This document shows, one piece after another, positions 6,909 through 11,137 of a stretch of DNA of 11,137 nucleotides (its first letter is position 1; the number at the start of each line of letters is the position of its first letter). The translations under genes and the position numbers were made by a program. Origin of the DNA: Desulfovibrio sp. (GTDB lineage: Bacteria; Desulfobacterota; Desulfovibrionia; Desulfovibrionales; Desulfovibrionaceae); assembly GCA_020217165.1 (NCBI GenBank), contig JAIWOE010000128.1, positions 1-11,137 of the forward strand, in the 5' to 3' direction. Under the pieces are notes generated by a model that saw only the letters and a program-made list of their open reading frames with translations, was not told the origin of the DNA and searched no databases.

Positions 6909-8957
6909 ATGGACAAGCCGAAAGGCCCCTCCTCTTCCGCCAGTGCCGCCGCATCCTTTGCCAGGATACCGGCCTCGCGAGGAGTGTTAATCCTCAAGGC
7001 AGCCATCATTCTTGGCTGGCTGCTGCTGGTGTTGTACGCCATCATCCTGAATACATTTGGCATTCTGTGGAATGAGATCCTTTCCTACTCCCTCATCCTG
7101 CCCATCCTGCTGGCCGCCACCACCTGGGGCCGCCTAGGTGGCCTGGGGGTGGCTTTGGCCGCAGGCCTGGTGGCGGGAGCCCCGGTGGTGGGCCACACAT
7201 CTCCGGAATTACCAAGCTCCATATATCGATTCACATACCAATTTATTCTATTTCACTGTATCGGATTTTCCGTTGCCCTGCTCTGGGAACGCAGCCGTCT
7301 GAGTCAGGAAAACTTGACCCGTTTTTTTGAGGGACTGCCCGTGGGCATCTTCCGCTGGTCCTTCGAGCATAAACTCACCGTGGCCAACCCCGCCTTGCTG
7401 CACATGCTTGGGTATGAGGACCTGCGCAGTCTGCAGGCAGACCATATCGATCATCTCCTCATTCCCTCCGACCGTCTGGAGGAATGGAACGCCACCTTTC
7501 GCGCGGGCAACACTCCTGGCCCCCTGATCACGCAGCTCCAGCGCAAGGACGGGCGCCAGATCTGGGTGAAGATCGTGTCGCGCATTTCCGCGGATCCTGT
7601 CACCGGCGAGCTGTGTTATGAGGGTGCCGTGGAGGACGTGACCGAACGCATGGAAGCCGATGCCTCCCTGCGACAATTAAACAGACAACTCCAGGACATT
7701 ATTGAGTTTCTTCCAGACGCCACCTTTGTGGTGGATGCCAACCGCCGCATTGTCTTCTGGAACAAGGCCATGGAGGAGATGACCGGCCGCAGCAAGCAGG
7801 AAATGCTTGGCAAAAGCAACATCGAATACTCGCTGGCATTTTATCGAGAGCCCAAGCCCCTGCTTATCGACCTGTTTTTTGATCCGCAGCCCGAGGCAAG
7901 CCTGCGCTACCGGGCCCTGGAGCGGCGGGGCGAGACCTACATTGCCGACGTGTTTGTGCCGCACCTGGCTGGCGGCCGCGGAGCCCACGTGCACGGCATC
8001 GCCTCCCCTCTGCGAGACGAAAACGGAACCCTCATTGGGGCCATTGAATCCATCCGGGACATCACCCAGCGTGTGGCGGCAGAGGAGGCCCTGCGCAGCG
8101 CCAGGGACGAAATGGAACGCCAGGTGGAGGCCCGCACCGCGGAATTGCGCCTGGCCAACGCCCGCCTGCAGGAGATGGATCAGCTCAAATCCTTGTTCCT
8201 CTCTTCCGCGTCGCACGAGCTGCGCACGCCCCTGACCTCCGTACTGGGCTTCGTCAAACTCATCCAGCGCGACCTAACCCGCCACCTGCTGCCCCTCACC
8301 GAGGGCATCCCCCAGGCCGAAGTCAAGGCTAGGCGAGTGTTGGACAATCTGGCCATCATCGAAACCGAGGGCGCCCGGCTGGCCCGGCTGGTCAATGATC
8401 TGCTGGACCTGAACAAGATTGAATCCGGCAGCATGGAATGGCGGGATCAGCCCTTGGATGTGCATGAACTTATTCAAAAAGCTGTGGAAGCGCTTTCTCC
8501 GCAGGTGGCCGCGCGTCCTGGCCTGTCCCTGGAACTGGACCTGCAGCACAACCTGCCCACCATTGTGGCCGATGCCGACCGCATGGCCCAGGTGCTGGTG
8601 AACCTGCTCTCCAACGCCGTGAAGTTCACGCCCCAGGGCGTGATTCGCGTGCATGCCCGCACGGAATCCCAGGCCAGCCTACTCATCCGGGTGCAGGATT
8701 CCGGCGTGGGCATCCCCAAGGCGTCATTGCCGCATATTTTCAACAAGTTCTACCAGACCGAAGAAGCCGCCTTGCTCCCCTCTTCCATGCGCGGCTCGGG
8801 CCTGGGCCTGACCATCTGCCGGCAGATCGTGGAGCACTACGGCGGCCGCATCTGGGCGGAATCCGAGCCCGGCAAGGGTGCCACCTTCCTGGTGCGGCTG
8901 CCCCTGGGGTGCGCCACGACCTTATCCGGCATGCCCGTCACCGAGCGGCCGCAATAG
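6909..8957 (+). CDS. Membrane-bound PAS-PAS sensor histidine kinase, orphan
   Basis: A 682-residue sensor kinase. About four hydrophobic segments lie at the N-terminus (roughly residues 26-48, 57-73, 76-95 and 107-126) with only short loops, so it has no large periplasmic sensor and probably senses within the membrane. Two PAS domains follow (about 136-255 and 262-385), then a coiled coil (about 388-430). The HisKA domain has the phospho-acceptor H436 in SASHELRTPL, and the HATPase domain has N-box N569, G1 box D597 (DSGVGI), F-box FNKFYQ and G2 box G629-S-G-L-G. All catalytic motifs are intact. HisKA is about 13 residues longer than usual between the H-box and DLLDLNKIESG. No receiver domain is attached and no response regulator is in the window. 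The ATG has GGAG 11 nt upstream, a rather long spacing. The gene is divergent from qrcA. Confidence 0.93.
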   Translation: MDKPKGPSSSASAAASFARIPASRGVLILKAAIILGWLLLVLYAIILNTFGILWNEILSYSLILPILLAATTWGRLGGLGVALAAGLVAGAPVVGHTSPELPSSIYRFTYQFILFHCIGFSVALLWERSRLSQENLTRFFEGLPVGIFRWSFEHKLTVANPALLHMLGYEDLRSLQADHIDHLLIPSDRLEEWNATFRAGNTPGPLITQLQRKDGRQIWVKIVSRISADPVTGELCYEGAVEDVTERMEADASLRQLNRQLQDIIEFLPDATFVVDANRRIVFWNKAMEEMTGRSKQEMLGKSNIEYSLAFYREPKPLLIDLFFDPQPEASLRYRALERRGETYIADVFVPHLAGGRGAHVHGIASPLRDENGTLIGAIESIRDITQRVAAEEALRSARDEMERQVEARTAELRLANARLQEMDQLKSLFLSSASHELRTPLTSVLGFVKLIQRDLTRHLLPLTEGIPQAEVKARRVLDNLAIIETEGARLARLVNDLLDLNKIESGSMEWRDQPLDVHELIQKAVEALSPQVAARPGLSLELDLQHNLPTIVADADRMAQVLVNLLSNAVKFTPQGVIRVHARTESQASLLIRVQDSGVGIPKASLPHIFNKFYQTEEAALLPSSMRGSGLGLTICRQIVEHYGGRIWAESEPGKGATFLVRLPLGCATTLSGMPVTERPQ

Positions 8958-8959
8958 GC

Positions 8960-9598
8960 TCAGCCCTTGCCGTTCTTGCGCTCCCACCAGCTCTGGTCCG
9001 GCCCCTTGAACCACCAGTCCGTATGATCCGTCTGGCTGATGCGCACGGCCAGCTGCTTGCCGGCCGGGGTGCGCAGGCGTTCCAACGCGCAGTCGAGCCA
9101 GGATTTGGCATAGGGGTTGCCCAGGTCCTGCTGTTCCTTGAGGTTCAGGATAAGGTCGATCTGATCCGCATCCTGAGCCAGCTGGGCTTCGAGGGTCTGC
9201 ACGTTCTCCAGCTCGTGCCACAGGGGCAGCAGCAGGGGCGCCAGGCCGGTGCCGGCCAGGGAATCGTGCAGGGCGGCGGTGCGTTGGGAGCTGTTGTAGC
9301 GGCGGTTCACGTAATTGAAGTCCCCGGTGCGGGCTTCGTGCAGGTCGTGAAACAGGCAAAGCATGGCCGTGTGGGAGGGGTTGGCGCCCTCGGTCATGGT
9401 GGCCAGCACATAGCCCACCACGGCAGTGCGGAAGGAGTGCTCGGCCACGTTTTCCGCGCCCGTGCCCAGGAACTGGTAGCCCGTGCGCGGGGTTTTGCGC
9501 AACATGCCGCATTCGAACAAGAAATCCGCCAGGCGGGTCAGGGTGTCCCGCCCGGTGAAGTTGGCCTGAAACTCCGAATATTCTGAAGCGCCCGCCAT
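8960..9598 (-). CDS. HD-domain phosphohydrolase (YfbR/HDDC2-like)
   Basis: A 212-residue cytoplasmic protein of the HD superfamily. The metal-binding signature is complete: H54 in NVAEHSFRTA, H84-D85 in CLFHDLHEARTGD (with E88 and D93 as in HDDC2/YfbR proteins), and D145 in DADQIDLIL. Characterised relatives are metal-dependent 5'-deoxynucleotidases that dephosphorylate nucleoside monophosphates; the substrate of this one is not known. ATG 9598 is only 2 nt beyond the argJ stop and has a weak Shine-Dalgarno, so it is probably co-transcribed with argJ and translationally coupled. Its stop is 2 nt from the stop of the convergent kinase gene, with no terminator between them. The C-terminus is rich in Trp and charged residues (DWWFKGPDQSWWERKNGKG). 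Confidence 0.85.
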   Translation of the reverse strand: MAGASEYSEFQANFTGRDTLTRLADFLFECGMLRKTPRTGYQFLGTGAENVAEHSFRTAVVGYVLATMTEGANPSHTAMLCLFHDLHEARTGDFNYVNRRYNSSQRTAALHDSLAGTGLAPLLLPLWHELENVQTLEAQLAQDADQIDLILNLKEQQDLGNPYAKSWLDCALERLRTPAGKQLAVRISQTDHTDWWFKGPDQSWWERKNGKG

Positions 9599-9600
9599 GG

Positions 9601-10782
9601 CTACGTCGTGTATTCCGCGTTAATGGTCACGTATTCGTGGGTCAGGTCCGAGGCCAGGAGCACGTAGGAACCGGGGCCATTCCCGATGGACAGGTGCAGG
9701 TGAATGTCCTGCCGGCGCATGTGCGAGGCCAGCAGGGCCTTGTGATCCTGGGCAATGGGCGCGCCCTTGGCAAAGATGGGGATGCCGCACAGGCTGAGAT
9801 TGACCTCGTTGGGATCAAAGTCCACCCCGCTGCGGCCCAGGGCGGCGACGATGCGGCCCCAGTTGGGATCGCGCCCGTACATGGCCGTCTTGACCAGGGG
9901 GGAGTGCCCGATGGTCCGGGCCACAATTTCGGCATCCTGCATGGAGGCAGCCCCGGAAACGTGGATGCGTACCACCTTGGAGCCGCCCTCGGCGTCCTGG
10001 ACAATCATGTACGCAAGGGTCTGGCACACCTGGGCCACCCCCTCGGCCAGGCCCTGCAAGGCATCGTCTTCGATCACCACGCCGCTGGCGCCGTTGGCCA
10101 GGGCAAACACGCAGTCGTTGGTGGAGGTGTCCCCATCCACGGTCACGCGGTTGAAGCTGGCATCCACGGCGGCGCGCAGCACGCTGCGCCACTGCTCCGG
10201 GGCCACTTCGGCATCCGTGAGCACTACGCCCAGCATGGTGGCCATGTTCGGACAAATCATGCCGGCCCCCTTGGCCATGCCGAAGATGGCGCACTCCTTG
10301 CCGTCCGGACTGGTGAGCTTGGCGGCGGCCATTTTGGGGAAGGCGTCGGTGGTCATGATGGCGCGGGCAACGTCCGTGGCCGCGGCGCGGCCGAGGTTGG
10401 CCTGAACCAGGGGCATGGCGGCGGCCCATTTTTCCATGGCCATGCGCACGCCGATGACCCCCGTGGAGGCCGGCAGGATCTCGCTTTCCTCCAGACCCAG
10501 GGCCTCGGCCAGCAGGCGGCAGCTTTCCAGGCAGTCGGCCAGGCCGGCCTCGCCGGTGCAGGCGTTGGCCTGGCCGGCGTTGATGACCACGGCGCGCATG
10601 GTGTCGGCCCGCTCCAGGCGCTCCCGGGCCACCAGCACGGGCGCGGCCTGGAATTTGTTGGTGGTGAAGACGCCGGCCGCCACGGCTGGACGGTCGGAGA
10701 CGATCACGGCCAGGTCGTTGCGATCCTTCTTGAAGCCGGCAGGCACTGCGGCAAAGGAATAGCCCTTGGGAACGGGAATCAT
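9601..10782 (-). CDS. argJ: ArgJ, glutamate N-acetyltransferase / amino-acid acetyltransferase
   Basis: A 393-residue enzyme of arginine biosynthesis that moves the acetyl group from N-acetylornithine to glutamate; many members also make N-acetylglutamate from acetyl-CoA. The family hallmark GMICPNMATMLGVVLTDAE is present. The precursor cleaves itself between A181 and T182 into alpha and beta chains, with T182 as nucleophile. The oxyanion-hole motif STGVIG (T107-G108) is intact, as are VVINAGQANACTG and the C-terminal GRDPNWGRIVAALGRSG and LASDLTHEYVTINAEYTT. ATG 10782 is chosen because GGAG lies 8 nt upstream and MIPVPKGYSFAAVPAGFKKD is the usual N-terminus. The open frame continues upstream to the window edge, but that part is Cys/Trp/Pro-rich non-coding sequence. 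Whether it is mono- or bifunctional cannot be told from sequence. Confidence 0.95.
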   Translation of the reverse strand: MIPVPKGYSFAAVPAGFKKDRNDLAVIVSDRPAVAAGVFTTNKFQAAPVLVARERLERADTMRAVVINAGQANACTGEAGLADCLESCRLLAEALGLEESEILPASTGVIGVRMAMEKWAAAMPLVQANLGRAAATDVARAIMTTDAFPKMAAAKLTSPDGKECAIFGMAKGAGMICPNMATMLGVVLTDAEVAPEQWRSVLRAAVDASFNRVTVDGDTSTNDCVFALANGASGVVIEDDALQGLAEGVAQVCQTLAYMIVQDAEGGSKVVRIHVSGAASMQDAEIVARTIGHSPLVKTAMYGRDPNWGRIVAALGRSGVDFDPNEVNLSLCGIPIFAKGAPIAQDHKALLASHMRRQDIHLHLSIGNGPGSYVLLASDLTHEYVTINAEYTT

Positions 10783-10993
10783 GGCATGGTCTCCGAAAAA
10801 ACAAGTTGGTTGAGCAGGGAACCCGGCAGGGCCGGGACGTTCGGGCAGCACCGTGTCCGTACATGGATCAGGGTGAAGATTCAAGATGTGCCAGGACCTC
10901 CGCCAGCCGCCAGCTTGACAAGACCAGCACCGCTGCGGCAAGCAGACGCATTTCCCATGATGCACCTCATTCCTGCAAGGGCATTGCACCCTC
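10783..10993. other. Divergent intergenic region between argJ and the FAD oxidoreductase gene
   Basis: No gene is seen. A short perfect hairpin, CCCGGC-AGG-GCCGGG, lies at 10822-10836. On the argJ side a T6 run (10801-10796, minus strand) follows about 20 nt later, too far for a normal terminator. A TTGACA occurs at 10915-10920 (+) but has no -10 at normal spacing. No ARG-box-like operator was recognised with confidence. Confidence 0.5.
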
Positions 10994-11137
10994 ATGAAAA
11001 AACCCGTCATCCATGACGCCGTGGTCATCGGCGCCGGCGCCACCGGCTGTGCCGTGGCCCAGGCCCTGACCCTGGCCGGCGCCGACGTGTGCGTGGTGGA
11101 AGCCGGGGCGGACATTCTGGCCGCCGGCGCCAGCAAG
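10994..11137 (+). CDS. FAD-dependent oxidoreductase (DAO/GlpA-like), 3'-truncated by the window
   Basis: Only the first 48 codons are present, from ATG 10994 and open to the window edge. After MKKPVIHD comes the Rossmann dinucleotide-binding motif VVIGAGATGCAVAQALTLAG (G-x-G-x-x-G), then the second strand ending in VCVVEAG, where the acidic residue binds the FAD ribose. The following ILAAGASK matches the place where GlpA/LhgO-type oxidoreductases have GTSK. Glycerol-3-phosphate dehydrogenase or a 2-hydroxyacid oxidase are therefore the best guesses, but the specificity is outside the window. The Shine-Dalgarno is weak (AAGGG about 12 nt upstream). It is divergent from argJ. Confidence 0.75.
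   Translation, partial: MKKPVIHDAVVIGAGATGCAVAQALTLAGADVCVVEAGADILAAGASK

Noticed and set aside
10915..10920. TTGACA as a -35 element for the FAD oxidoreductase gene
   Set aside because: No acceptable -10 hexamer is found 16-18 nt downstream.
10783..11136. N-terminal extension of ArgJ up to the window edge
   Set aside because: The extra 118 residues are Cys/Trp/Pro-rich and unlike the family, and ATG 10782 has a good Shine-Dalgarno and the usual ArgJ N-terminus.

Overview
The window is high-GC bacterial chromosomal DNA. It most likely comes from a sulfate-reducing bacterium of the Desulfovibrio group (Desulfobacterota). The main reason is a complete qrcABCD operon on the minus strand (1821-6600). 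It encodes the Qrc complex, a membrane-bound oxidoreductase that passes electrons from periplasmic type I cytochrome c3 to menaquinone and is known from sulfate reducers. The genus cannot be fixed from the sequence alone.

Layout, left to right. The 3' end of an EAL-HDOD signalling protein (2-679, +) runs in from outside the window. It is followed by an AEC-family permease (722-1639, +) with an unusual non-ATG start. A short gap (1640-1820) holds a clean rho-independent terminator facing the qrc operon. The four qrc genes are tightly packed: qrcA to qrcB 13 nt, qrcB to qrcC 17 nt, qrcC and qrcD overlapping by 8 nt. The 308-nt region 6601-6908 separates qrcA from a divergent membrane PAS-PAS histidine kinase (6909-8957, +). 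It carries a perfect GTGAA-N4-TTCAC palindrome next to a TTGACA element on the qrc side, and an extended -10-like element on the kinase side. The kinase converges, 2 nt stop to stop, with an HD-domain phosphohydrolase (8960-9598, -), which lies 2 nt downstream of argJ (9601-10782, -). A 211-nt divergent spacer follows, then the first 48 codons of an FAD-dependent oxidoreductase (10994 to the window edge, +).

How the genes work together. QrcA (six c-type heme sites) should take electrons from the periplasmic cytochrome pool fed by hydrogenases and formate dehydrogenases. QrcB is a molybdopterin-oxidoreductase-fold subunit without the usual cluster cysteines, QrcC is a 16-cysteine iron-sulfur protein, and QrcD is an NrfD-type membrane subunit at which menaquinone is reduced. 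The palindrome fits a Rex (NADH/NAD+) or CRP/FNR-type operator and suggests redox or energy control of the operon. The kinase has no response regulator in the window; regulation of qrc by it is only a positional guess. The argJ-HD pair belongs to arginine biosynthesis and nucleotide housekeeping and has no visible link to qrc.

I saw no tRNA, rRNA, CRISPR array, insertion sequence or sign of recent transfer. The most interesting items are the putative redox operator of qrc, the divergent orphan kinase, and the degenerate catalytic subunit QrcB.
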